Below, one piece after another: positions 1-5,312 of a DNA stretch of 5,312 bases. Under the pieces are notes generated by a model, which worked only from the letters and a program-made list of their open reading frames with translations, was not told where the DNA came from and made no database searches. The stretch is from Lawsonibacter sp. (GTDB lineage: Bacteria; Bacillota; Clostridia; Oscillospirales; Oscillospiraceae). Each line of letters starts with the position of its first letter. Position 1 is the stretch's first letter. Made by a program: the position numbers and the translations under genes. The DNA is taken from NCBI GenBank assembly GCA_022798855.1, contig JAAWNI010000156.1:1-5312 (forward strand), given 5' to 3'.

Positions 1-84
1 TCCCTTCGTCCCCCTCGCAGGGGGAAAGGCCCCCTTGTTAAAGGGGGCTGGCACGGCGCAGCCGTGACTGGGGGATTCTTTTTT
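1..84. repeat. Palindrome-rich intergenic repeat (MITE/REP-like), possibly truncated at the window edge
   Basis: Three short inverted repeats stand side by side: CCCCCT/AGGGGG (10-15 with 19-24, 3-nt loop), GCCCCCTT/AAGGGGGC (29-36 with 41-48, 4-nt loop) and CACGGC/GCCGTG (52-57 with 61-66, GCA loop). They are followed by a GGGGGATTC segment and a run of six T (79-84). No coding potential is seen. The order of a G/C-run hairpin, then the CACGGC-GCA-GCCGTG hairpin, then a G-run matches, from memory, a dispersed repeat that is very common between genes in Oscillospiraceae and related gut Clostridia. The T-run lies 12 nt beyond the last stem, so it is not a textbook terminator, although the element could still fold in RNA downstream of the minus-strand gene at 111-296. 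The left boundary may lie outside the window. Confidence 0.7.
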
Positions 85-110
85 CGGGCTGCTCCGGGGG
101 ACGGGGGTTC

Positions 111-296
111 CTATTCCTCCGAAACAGCTTTCCAATTTGGGCAGGTGTCTCCGCTTTCCCGCCGCTTGTTTCGGGGAAACGTACAATGCCCATACCGGAT
201 AGGATGGTAATGATTCAGCCCCCATTTAACGTAGTGCTGACGAAAGTGGATACAATTTCCGCAGACCTCCGGGTCTTTTATAAAATAGCTTGACAT
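111..296 (-). CDS. Small four-cysteine (zinc-ribbon-like) conserved hypothetical protein, 61 aa
   Basis: The 61-residue product has cysteines at 12, 15, 38 and 52 in a C-x2-C-x22-C-x13-C pattern, embedded in segments such as CGNCIHFRQHYVKWG and YGHCTFPRNKRR and ending with CPNW near the C-terminus. The spacing fits a structural zinc site, and the many Arg, Lys, His and aromatic residues would suit nucleic-acid or protein contact; both points are inference. I recall similar short CxxC-x-HF...GHC-x-P proteins in Firmicutes genomes, without a known function. The ATG at 296 is chosen because AAGGG (304-308) precedes it by 7 nt. The same frame stays open upstream to an ATG at 443, but those extra 49 codons run through AT-rich, promoter-like DNA and lack cysteine-domain features. 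The gene stands alone and divergent from the MATE gene. Its stop (TAG) is followed by the palindromic repeat rather than a clear terminator. Its base composition is more AT-rich than the other genes here. Confidence 0.75.
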   Translation of the reverse strand: MSSYFIKDPEVCGNCIHFRQHYVKWGLNHYHPIRYGHCTFPRNKRRESGDTCPNWKAVSEE

Positions 297-303
297 TTGA
301 TTT

Positions 304-308
304 CCCTT
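304..308 (-). promoter_or_regulatory. Ribosome binding site deciding the start of the 61-aa protein
   Basis: On the minus strand AAGGG lies 7 nt upstream of the ATG at 296. The longer in-frame alternative at 443 has no comparable purine-rich site, so this Shine-Dalgarno sequence supports the short form. Confidence 0.6.
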
Positions 309-365
309 CTTTCTATAAGCTTCCCATCCCCAATTGTACCAGACTTTATAATGGAACCTCTCAAA

Positions 366-382
366 TATGGGTACTTCCCATA
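366..382. repeat. Perfect 6-bp inverted repeat in the AT-rich divergent intergenic region
   Basis: TATGGG (366-371) and CCCATA (377-382) flank a 5-nt spacer and are followed by an A6T5 tract (382-392). The site lies about 70 bp upstream of the minus-strand start codon and about 90 bp upstream of the MATE -10 box. A dyad of this size in a divergent promoter region could be an operator, but no regulator gene is adjacent and no family consensus is recognised. The remainder of the 216-bp intergenic stretch (297-512) holds the MATE promoter and ribosome binding sites. On the minus strand a TACAAT hexamer lies at 333-338 as a possible -10 box, but without a convincing -35. Confidence 0.3.
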
Positions 383-451
383 AAAAATTTTTGTTTTGTA
401 TTTTGATGAAAATTTTGCGGGATAGGGGGAGCAAAACCGTCAAAAAGCCGC

Positions 452-480
452 TAGGCAGACAGGGGGCGGGTGACTATAAT
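452..480 (+). promoter_or_regulatory. Probable sigma-A-type promoter of the MATE gene
   Basis: A perfect TATAAT (475-480) is preceded at exactly 17 bp by TAGGCA (452-457), which matches 4 of 6 bases of TTGACA. Transcription would begin near 487, giving a leader of about 26 nt before the GTG start at 513, just enough for the ribosome binding site at 498-504. The perfect -10 and the correct distance are seen directly; activity is inferred. Confidence 0.6.
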
Positions 481-497
481 AAGCGGAGATTTCCTGA

Positions 498-504
498 AGG
501 GAGG
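498..504 (+). promoter_or_regulatory. Ribosome binding site deciding the GTG start of the MATE gene
   Basis: AGGGAGG lies 8 nt upstream of GTG at 513. The next in-frame ATG (543, residue 11 of the GTG form) has only C-rich sequence upstream, so GTG is preferred. Confidence 0.75.
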
Positions 505-512
505 ATAACTCT

Positions 513-1919
513 GTGACCAAAGACCTGACCACCGGCAGCCCCATGCGGCTGATACTGGGCTTTGCCCTGCCCACGCTGTTCGGGATGCTGTTCCAGCAGC
601 TGTATAACATGGTGGACGCCATGATCGTAGGCAAGCTTTTAGGCTCCGCCGCGCTGGCGGCGGTGGGCTCCACCGGCTCCATCAACTTTTTCGTCATCGG
701 CTTCTGCATGGGGGTGTGCGGCGGCTTCGCCATCCCGGTTGCCCAGCGGATGGGTGCGGGCGAGCCCTCCAAAATGCGCCGCTACGTGGCGAACGCAGCG
801 TGGCTGTCGGTGGTTTTCTCCATAGTCCTCACCACGGCCACCGGCCTGCTCTGCCGCCGGATCCTGACCGCCATGCACACCCCGGCGGACATCTTCGACA
901 GCGCGTACGCCTACATCTTCATCATCTTCATGGGCATCCCCACCACATTCCTGTACAATCTTCTGGCCGGAATCATCCGCTCCCTGGGGGACAGCCGGAC
1001 GCCGGTATACTTCCTGGCCCTGTCCTCCATGCTGAACATCCTGCTGGACTTCGCCCTAATCCTGGGCTTTCAGGCGGGGGTGGCGGGGGCGGCCATCGCC
1101 ACGGTGGCTTCCCAGGGGGTGTCCGGCCTGGCCTGCCTGCTCTACATGGTGAAGAAATACCCCATCCTCCACATGGCCCGGGAGGAGCGGCGGCTCGACC
1201 TCCATGCCTGCGGGGTGCTGTGCGCCATGGGCATCCCCATGGGGCTGCAATACTCCATCACCGCCATCGGCTCCATCGTCCTCCAGTCCTCGGTGAACGC
1301 CCTGGGCAGCCTCTATGTGGCCGCCGTGGCGGCGGGGGCCAAGGTGTACCAGCTTTTGGCCTGCCCCTTCGACGCCATGGGGGCCACCATGGCCACCTAC
1401 TGCGGCCAGAACGTGGGGGCCTGCCGCCTGGACCGGCTGGGCCAGGGCATCCGGGCCTGCTCCCTGCTGGGGCTGGCCTGCTCGGCGGCCGGGCTGTGCG
1501 CCATGCTGGCCTTTGCCCCCCAGTGCGCCATGCTCTTCCTGGACTCCAGCGAGCTGGACGCCGCCCTTCTGGTGGAGCTGACCAGCCGGTATATCGTGAT
1601 ACAGTCCTTCTTTTTCTTCCCCCTGTCCCTGGTGAACATTGTCCGGTTCTCCATCCAGGGCATGGGGTTCGGGCCCTTCGCCATTCTGGCCGGCGTGCTG
1701 GAGATGGCCGCCCGCACCGGGGTGGCGCTGCTCCTGGTGCCCGCGTTTGGCTACACCGCCGCCTGCTTCGCCTCCCCCGCCGCCTGGGTGTGCGCCGACT
1801 TGTTTCTGCTGCCCGCCAGCGCGGCCTGCACCGCCAAGCTGCGCCGGCTCTACCCCAACAGCCCGGAGGAGTCCCCCGCCCCCCCTCCGGTCCCCCTCAA
1901 GGCGGGGGCCGGCCGCTGA
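513..1919 (+). CDS. MATE family efflux transporter (NorM/DinF/MepA-like), 468 aa
   Basis: A polytopic inner-membrane protein of the multidrug and toxic compound extrusion family, which exports cationic drugs, dyes or metabolites in exchange for Na+ or H+. Family hallmarks are visible: an N-terminal first helix with LPTLFGMLFQQLYNMVDAMI (residues 19-38); RSLGDSRTP (156-164) after helix 4, where family members carry R-A-x-G-D-x-x-T-P-like loops; LNILLDFALI (174-183); and, in the second half, FPLSLVNIVRFSIQGMG (369-385) followed by AGVLEMAARTG (393-403). Hydrophobic segments fit the usual 12-helix, two-lobe MatE fold, and the length is normal (about 440-480). The GTG start is supported by AGGGAGG. 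The last 20 or so residues (about 449-468) form a Pro/Ala/Ser-rich cytosolic tail, probably disordered. The gene has its own promoter and its own terminator at 1939-1969. The substrate cannot be told from sequence. Family assignment is firm; the subfamily is not. Confidence 0.93.
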   Translation: MTKDLTTGSPMRLILGFALPTLFGMLFQQLYNMVDAMIVGKLLGSAALAAVGSTGSINFFVIGFCMGVCGGFAIPVAQRMGAGEPSKMRRYVANAAWLSVVFSIVLTTATGLLCRRILTAMHTPADIFDSAYAYIFIIFMGIPTTFLYNLLAGIIRSLGDSRTPVYFLALSSMLNILLDFALILGFQAGVAGAAIATVASQGVSGLACLLYMVKKYPILHMAREERRLDLHACGVLCAMGIPMGLQYSITAIGSIVLQSSVNALGSLYVAAVAAGAKVYQLLACPFDAMGATMATYCGQNVGACRLDRLGQGIRACSLLGLACSAAGLCAMLAFAPQCAMLFLDSSELDAALLVELTSRYIVIQSFFFFPLSLVNIVRFSIQGMGFGPFAILAGVLEMAARTGVALLLVPAFGYTAACFASPAAWVCADLFLLPASAACTAKLRRLYPNSPEESPAPPPVPLKAGAGR

Positions 1920-1938
1920 GCCGCCCCGCCCTTCCCCC

Positions 1939-1969
1939 GGCCTTCTCAAAGGGAAGGCCAAATTTTTTT
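1939..1969 (+). terminator. Rho-independent terminator of the MATE gene
   Basis: GGCCTTCTC (1939-1947) pairs with GGGAAGGCC (1951-1959), nine pairs including one G·U, around an AAA loop. Three A and then seven T (1963-1969) follow. It lies 19 nt after the MATE stop and immediately before the promoter of the next unit, so it separates the two transcripts. Confidence 0.85.
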
Positions 1970-1979
1970 CAAAAAACTC

Positions 1980-2008
1980 TTGACAACGCCCCGCGTCTGT
2001 GCTAAAAC
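1980..2008 (+). promoter_or_regulatory. Promoter of the TRAP-TAXI transport unit (consensus -35, extended -10)
   Basis: A perfect TTGACA (1980-1985) is followed after 17 bp by TAAAAC (2003-2008, 4 of 6 matches to TATAAT). The -10 is preceded by TG at 2000-2001, giving the TGn extended -10 form. The predicted start near 2015 leaves a leader of about 44 nt before the permease ATG. No operator-like dyad or riboswitch-sized leader is seen, so any regulation is not visible beyond the promoter itself. Confidence 0.72.
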
Positions 2009-2044
2009 AGATACCATCACTTCAACGCTTTTAACCAATAAAGC

Positions 2045-2053
2045 AAAGGGAGG
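2045..2053 (+). promoter_or_regulatory. Ribosome binding site of the TRAP permease gene
   Basis: AAAGGGAGG ends 5 nt before the ATG at 2059. It is a strong Shine-Dalgarno sequence at slightly short spacing, and it fixes the start ahead of the charged N-terminal extension. Confidence 0.8.
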
Positions 2054-2058
2054 CCCCC

Positions 2059-4029
2059 ATGGAGGAAAAAGAACTGCAAACACAGGAGCTGGAAGCCAAG
2101 GCCCAACAGCTTCTGGAGGAGAAGGAAGCGGAGTCCCGCACCCGGACCTACACCGGCCCTATGGACAAGGCCGTTACGGTGCTGCTGTGCCTGTGGACCG
2201 TCTTTCAGCTCTACTACAGCACCATCGGCACCATCAGCGCCGTCAGCCTGCGGGCCGCCCACTGCATCTTTCTGCTGGCCTTCACCTTCCTGCTCTACCC
2301 CACCTACCGGAAGGAGCGGCGGGTGCGGAAGCTGCCCCCGGTTTGGGACCTGGCGCTGATCCTGCTGTCCATACTCACCTTCGGATACCTGATCCTGAAC
2401 TACACCCGCATCGCCCAGACCGGCGGCCGGGTGAACAAGCTGGAGCTGGCCATCGCCGGGGTGGCCCTGGTGCTGGTCTTCGAGGCCGCACGGCGGGCTT
2501 CGGGCAACCTGGCCGTCCTGGCCGCCATCTTCCTGGCCTATAACTGGTTCGGCCAGTTCATCCCCGGCAAGCTGGGCCACAACGGCTTTACCTTGAAGCG
2601 TGTGCTGTCCACCCAGTTCTGGGGCACCCAGGGCCTGCTGGGCACCGGCATCGGGGTGTCCGCCACCTACATCTTCCTCTTCGTGGTCTTCGGGGCCTTT
2701 TTGAAGTACAGCGGCTTCTCCAAGTTTATCAACGACTTCTCCCTGACCCTGGTGGGCCAGACCCCCGGCGGCCCCGCCAAGGTGGCGGTGCTGGCTTCCG
2801 CCCTGATGGGGATGATCAACGGCTCCGCCATCGCCAACGTGGCCACCACCGGCACCATCACCATCCCCCTGATGAAGCAGACCGGCTATAAAAAGGAGTT
2901 CGCCGGGGCGGTGGAAGCGGTGGCCTCCACAGGGGGCCAGTTCTGCCCCCCCATCATGGGCGCGGTGGGCTTCGTCATGGCGGAATTCCTCAACCTGAGC
3001 TACACCTACGTCATGCTGGCCGCCATCGTCCCCGCCTTCCTGTACTACCTGGGCCTTCTCTTCGCCGTCCACTTCGAGGCCCGGCGGCTGGGGCTGTCCG
3101 GGCTGTCCAAGGAGAACATCCCAGACGCTGTGAAGGTGGTAAAGGAGCAGGGCCACCTCATCATCCCCCTGGTGGTGCTCATCGCCCTGATGTTTATGGG
3201 CTACACCCCCCTGTACGCCGCGGTGGCCGCCATCGCCGCCACCATCGGCGCCAGCTGGCTGCGGAAGGATACCCGGATGACCTGGGACAAGATCGTGGCC
3301 GCCTCGGTGGAGGGGGCCCGTGGGGCCGTCTCGGTGGGGGTGTGCTGCGTGATCATCGGCGTGATCATCGGCACGGTGACCCTCACCAGCCTGGGGCTGA
3401 ACATGGGCTACCTCATCCTGTCGGTGGTGGAGAACACCAACATCTACCTCACCGGCCTGCTGGTGATGGTCATGTCCACCATTCTGGGCATGGGGGTCCC
3501 CGGGGTGGCCGCCTACGTCATTGTCCAGGCGGTGGCCGTCCCGGTGCTGTTGGAGGTGGAGGTGCTCCCCATCTGCGCCCACATGTTCTGCCTGATCTAC
3601 GCCTGCCTGTCCAACATCACGCCCCCCGTGGCCATGAGCAGCTACGTGGCCGCCGGCATCGCCGGCTCCAACCAGACCAAGACCGGCCTGCTGTCGGTGC
3701 GGCTGGGTCTGGTGGGCTTCCTGATCCCCTTCTTCTTCCTGGATAACCCCATCCTCCTCATCGGAGCCGACGCAACCGCCACCCTGGCGGGCAGCCTGTG
3801 GGCCTTCTTCACTGCTTCGGTGGGCACCGTGGCCCTGGTAGGCGGTTTGGAGGGCTGGTTCGTCCGGAGGTCCAACTGGCTGGAGCGGGCCGTCCTGGTG
3901 GCCGTGGCCCCCCTGATGCTCTACCCCGGCTCCCTCACCGACGTGGTAGGCTTCGCCATCCTGGCCGCCGTCACCCTGTTCCAGTGGTTCACCCGCCGTC
4001 CTGCGTCTCCCCAGCCGGGAAACGCTTGA
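2059..4029 (+). CDS. TRAP transporter permease, fused 4TM/12TM (DctQ-DctM) type, 656 aa
   Basis: The integral membrane component of a tripartite ATP-independent periplasmic-type (TRAP) transporter, with the small (Q) and large (M) subunits in one chain, the form that partners TAXI binding proteins. Uptake is driven by a cation gradient, usually Na+. Residues 1-30 are a charged Glu/Gln/Lys-rich, probably helical cytosolic extension. The Q-like part spans about 35-160. The M-like part carries family motifs: GGPAKVAVLASALMGMINGS (237-256) running into AIANVATTGT, STGGQFCPPIMGA (290-302), the mirrored GMGVPGVAAYV (477-487), and TPPVAMSSYVAAGIAGS (521-537) ending in KTG (541-543). The two hairpin-like PP/GMG regions mark the inverted-repeat, elevator-type core. 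A further hydrophobic C-terminal section (about 555-645) fits the extra helices usual in this fusion family. Length is within the family's range (roughly 600-880). It is the first gene of a two-gene unit, 37 bp before the binding-protein ATG. The substrate is not identifiable from sequence; known TAXI systems handle glutamate or 2-oxoglutarate-type acids. Confidence 0.93.
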   Translation: MEEKELQTQELEAKAQQLLEEKEAESRTRTYTGPMDKAVTVLLCLWTVFQLYYSTIGTISAVSLRAAHCIFLLAFTFLLYPTYRKERRVRKLPPVWDLALILLSILTFGYLILNYTRIAQTGGRVNKLELAIAGVALVLVFEAARRASGNLAVLAAIFLAYNWFGQFIPGKLGHNGFTLKRVLSTQFWGTQGLLGTGIGVSATYIFLFVVFGAFLKYSGFSKFINDFSLTLVGQTPGGPAKVAVLASALMGMINGSAIANVATTGTITIPLMKQTGYKKEFAGAVEAVASTGGQFCPPIMGAVGFVMAEFLNLSYTYVMLAAIVPAFLYYLGLLFAVHFEARRLGLSGLSKENIPDAVKVVKEQGHLIIPLVVLIALMFMGYTPLYAAVAAIAATIGASWLRKDTRMTWDKIVAASVEGARGAVSVGVCCVIIGVIIGTVTLTSLGLNMGYLILSVVENTNIYLTGLLVMVMSTILGMGVPGVAAYVIVQAVAVPVLLEVEVLPICAHMFCLIYACLSNITPPVAMSSYVAAGIAGSNQTKTGLLSVRLGLVGFLIPFFFLDNPILLIGADATATLAGSLWAFFTASVGTVALVGGLEGWFVRRSNWLERAVLVAVAPLMLYPGSLTDVVGFAILAAVTLFQWFTRRPASPQPGNA

Positions 4030-4048
4030 CATAAGCACACATCTATTG

Positions 4049-4056
4049 AAAAGGAG
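4049..4056 (+). promoter_or_regulatory. Ribosome binding site deciding the start of the TAXI binding protein
   Basis: AAAAGGAG ends 10 nt before the ATG at 4067. A TTG at 4046 would be in frame seven codons earlier but lies upstream of this site and would put charged and polar residues ahead of a perfect lipoprotein signal, so the ATG is the start. Confidence 0.8.
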
Positions 4057-4066
4057 TTCGATTAAC

Positions 4067-5107
4067 ATGAAAAAAGTACTTTCTATGGCCCTGGCCGCCG
4101 CCTTGATGGTGGGCGTCCTGGCCGGCTGCGGCGGCAATAACAATGCGGGCCAGTCCGGCGGCGGTTCCTCCGCCGGAGCCAGCAGCTCCGCCGGGGCCTC
4201 CAATCCCCCCAGCACCGAGCCCGACCCCGTGGTCATCAACTTCCCCACCGCCGGCGAGTCGGGCGCCCTCTACGCCGTGGGCGCCGCCATCACCAACCTG
4301 TGGGACACCGAAATCCCCTATGTCAGCGCTTCCAGCCAGGCATCCAAGGGGGGCATTGAGAATCTGAACCTCACCTCCGAGGGGGAGGCCCAAGTCTCCA
4401 TCGCCATCTCCAGCAACTGCCTCCAGTGCCTCAACGGCACCGACAGCTTCGAGGGCTATGCCTACAGCGACCTGAAGGTCATCGCCGGCCTGTACTTCAA
4501 CCCCAACCAGGTGGTGGTTACCGAGAAGTCCGGCATCACCGACCTGGCCGGCGTCAAGGGAAAGCACTTCGCCGTGGCCGCCGCCGGCTCCAGCGTGGAG
4601 GGCGAGTGCAAAAACCACTTCACTGCCGCCGGCCTGAACTACCCCGACGACATCAACTGCGAGTACCTGGAGTTTAAGGACGCCGCCGATATGCTCCAGA
4701 ACGGCACCATCGACGGAGCCTGGATCATGTCCGGCGCGCCCGCCGCCGCCGTCACCCAGGCCTGCACCTCCGGCTGCAAGCTGCTGAACGTCAGTGACGA
4801 GATCATCGCCGAGCTCCAGAAGACCTACCCCTGGTACGCCCCCTGCACCATCCCCGCCGGCACCTATCCCGGCCAGGACGAGGATGTACAGACCTCCGCC
4901 ATCAAGATGGTGATGTTCTGCCGGGGCGATTTGAGCGAGCAGGCTGTCTATGACCTGACCAAGACTTTCTGGGAGAACATCGACCAGCTGGGCGAGGCCC
5001 AGGCCAACCTGAAAGGCCTGACCCCCGAGGAGGCCGTGAAGGATATCGCCGGTCTGCCCCTCCACCCCGGCGCCGAGCGGTACTATGAAGAAATTGGCAT
5101 CCTCTAA
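4067..5107 (+). CDS. TAXI family TRAP transporter solute-binding lipoprotein, 346 aa
   Basis: The extracytoplasmic receptor that binds substrate and docks to the fused TRAP permease encoded just upstream. It begins with a lipoprotein signal: a KK n-region, an Ala/Leu/Met/Val core and the lipobox LAGC, with Cys21 as the lipidated residue. In a monoderm cell this anchors it to the outer face of the membrane. Residues 22-53 are a Gly/Ser/Ala/Pro-rich linker. The TAXI domain follows: GESGALYAVGAAITNL (63-78, equivalent to the family's Gly-rich first binding loop), GGIENLNLTSEGEAQVSIAI (95-114), the inter-lobe DLAGVKGKHFAVAAAGSS (159-176), DGAWIMSGAPAAAV (216-229), IPAGTYPGQDEDVQT (262-276) and a C-terminal LHPGAERYYEEIG (332-344). 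Length is normal for the family. Eight cysteines lie in the mature domain (118, 121, 181, 198, 233, 237, 260, 285), which seems many for this fold. The gene ends with tandem in-frame stops TAA TAG and a terminator. The ligand is unknown; small carboxylic acids or amino acids are typical. Confidence 0.93.
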   Translation: MKKVLSMALAAALMVGVLAGCGGNNNAGQSGGGSSAGASSSAGASNPPSTEPDPVVINFPTAGESGALYAVGAAITNLWDTEIPYVSASSQASKGGIENLNLTSEGEAQVSIAISSNCLQCLNGTDSFEGYAYSDLKVIAGLYFNPNQVVVTEKSGITDLAGVKGKHFAVAAAGSSVEGECKNHFTAAGLNYPDDINCEYLEFKDAADMLQNGTIDGAWIMSGAPAAAVTQACTSGCKLLNVSDEIIAELQKTYPWYAPCTIPAGTYPGQDEDVQTSAIKMVMFCRGDLSEQAVYDLTKTFWENIDQLGEAQANLKGLTPEEAVKDIAGLPLHPGAERYYEEIGIL

Positions 5108-5118
5108 TAGTCCCTATG

Positions 5119-5161
5119 AAAAAGAGGTCCCCGTTCCTTGTGAACGGGGGCCTCTTTTTTT
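5119..5161 (+). terminator. Strong Rho-independent terminator closing the TRAP-TAXI unit
   Basis: GAGGTCCCCGTTC (5124-5136) pairs with GAACGGGGGCCTC (5142-5154) over 13 pairs including one T·G, around a CTTGT loop, followed by seven T (5155-5161). Five A (5119-5123) precede the stem, so the hairpin can extend and could also work for a transcript arriving from the right on the minus strand. It lies 11 nt after the TAA stop of the binding-protein gene. Confidence 0.93.
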
Positions 5162-5163
5162 CC

Positions 5164-5308
5164 ATGTCTACCAAATGTCTACCAAAAAATGGCGTCAAAG
5201 CCTTGTCCCCCAGGGGATTGGAAAAACCTCCCTGGAGGGCTGGTCTACCAGATGTCTACCAATTTTACTTTTTTACGTCAAAAGCGCCTGTTTCGAGGGA
5301 TTTCCTCC
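5164..5308. repeat. Two imperfect copies of a module with paired GTCTACCA boxes
   Basis: GTCTACCA occurs at 5166-5173, 5177-5184, 5243-5250 and 5254-5261: two pairs, each with an 11-bp period, 77 bp apart. Behind each pair the same markers follow in order: CGTCAAA (5193-5199 and 5276-5282), AGGG(G)ATT (5212-5219 and 5296-5302) and CCTCC (5227-5231 and 5304-5308). The spacers differ in sequence and length, so this is a diverged tandem duplication of about 80 bp. No convincing gene is seen from 5162 to 5312. The helical-turn spacing suggests protein-binding sites, for example recombinase arm sites or a boundary of an integrated element, but no integrase or tRNA gene is in view. The second copy may continue beyond the window. 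Confidence 0.6.
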
Positions 5309-5312
5309 GGAT

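Noticed and set aside
297..443. N-terminal extension of the small minus-strand protein to an ATG at 443
   Set aside because: The added 49 residues come from AT-rich intergenic DNA with no good ribosome binding site at 443, whereas AAGGG precedes the ATG at 296 by 7 nt.
1901..1930. GGCGGGG/CCCCGCC inverted repeat spanning the MATE stop codon as a terminator
   Set aside because: No T-run follows, and a better hairpin with seven T lies at 1939-1969. The repeat is likely a by-product of the Pro/Gly-coding G/C runs.
716..2005. A 429-codon plus-strand frame and a 301-codon minus-strand frame (1056-1961) over the MATE gene
   Set aside because: Both give Pro/Gly/His/Arg-rich low-complexity translations in a high-GC gene. 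The first runs through the MATE terminator and into the next promoter.
4026..4054. A perfect TTGACA overlapping the permease stop codon as an internal promoter for the binding protein
   Set aside because: No -10-like hexamer lies 16-18 bp downstream (the bases there are AAAGG-like), and the spot is occupied by the ribosome binding site.
4046..4066. TTG at 4046 as the start of the binding protein
   Set aside because: It precedes the ribosome binding site and would bury a standard MKK lipoprotein signal seven residues into the protein.
2017..4248. A 743-codon open frame on the minus strand opposite the TRAP genes
   Set aside because: It mirrors the high-GC plus-strand codons: the translation is a Gly/His/Gln/Asp-rich run without hydrophobic or domain structure, and the plus strand carries a clear TRAP permease. 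It is a shadow of G/C-ending codon use.
4043..5065. A 340-codon open frame on the minus strand opposite the binding protein
   Set aside because: The Gly/Val/Asp-rich translation has no recognisable motif and lies wholly over the well-supported TAXI gene.
5265..5312. A 15-codon minus-strand frame entering from the right edge and ending in TAA, as the 3' end of a neighbouring gene
   Set aside because: It is too short to recognise and overlaps the second copy of the GTCTACCA module. Other frames stop just as quickly, so a gene end cannot be supported.

Overview
The window is high-GC coding DNA with strongly G/C-ending codons, good Shine-Dalgarno sites and classic Rho-independent terminators. 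Together with a palindromic repeat at the left edge of a type I recall from gut Oscillospiraceae (Flavonifractor/Lawsonibacter/Oscillibacter-like Clostridia), this suggests a chromosomal segment from such an anaerobe. The assignment rests on sequence style and recall, not on a search.

Layout from left to right. Bases 1-84 hold a palindrome-rich, non-coding repeat. A 61-residue four-cysteine protein is encoded on the minus strand (111-296). Next comes a visibly AT-rich divergent intergenic region (297-512) containing a small inverted repeat and the likely promoter of a MATE-family multidrug/metabolite exporter (513-1919, plus strand, GTG start). That gene ends at a hairpin-plus-T terminator (1939-1969). 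An extended -10 promoter (1980-2008) then opens a two-gene transcription unit: a fused 4TM/12TM TRAP transporter permease (2059-4029) and a TAXI-family TRAP solute-binding lipoprotein (4067-5107). A strong terminator (5119-5161) closes the unit. The last 150 bases are non-coding and hold two imperfect copies of a module that starts with a pair of 11-bp-spaced GTCTACCA boxes.

How the genes work together: the lipoprotein should capture a small, probably acidic organic solute outside the membrane and deliver it to the fused permease for cation-coupled (usually Na+) uptake. Both components of a complete TRAP-TAXI system are present and intact, and the two genes are 37 bp apart. The MATE exporter is separated from the TRAP unit by its own terminator and a new promoter, so it is a neighbour and not obviously a functional partner. 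I see no defence system, CRISPR array, RNA gene or clearly novel multigene system. The least explained sequences are the paired GTCTACCA repeat module at the right edge, the small four-cysteine gene in its AT-rich island, and the unusually cysteine-rich binding protein.
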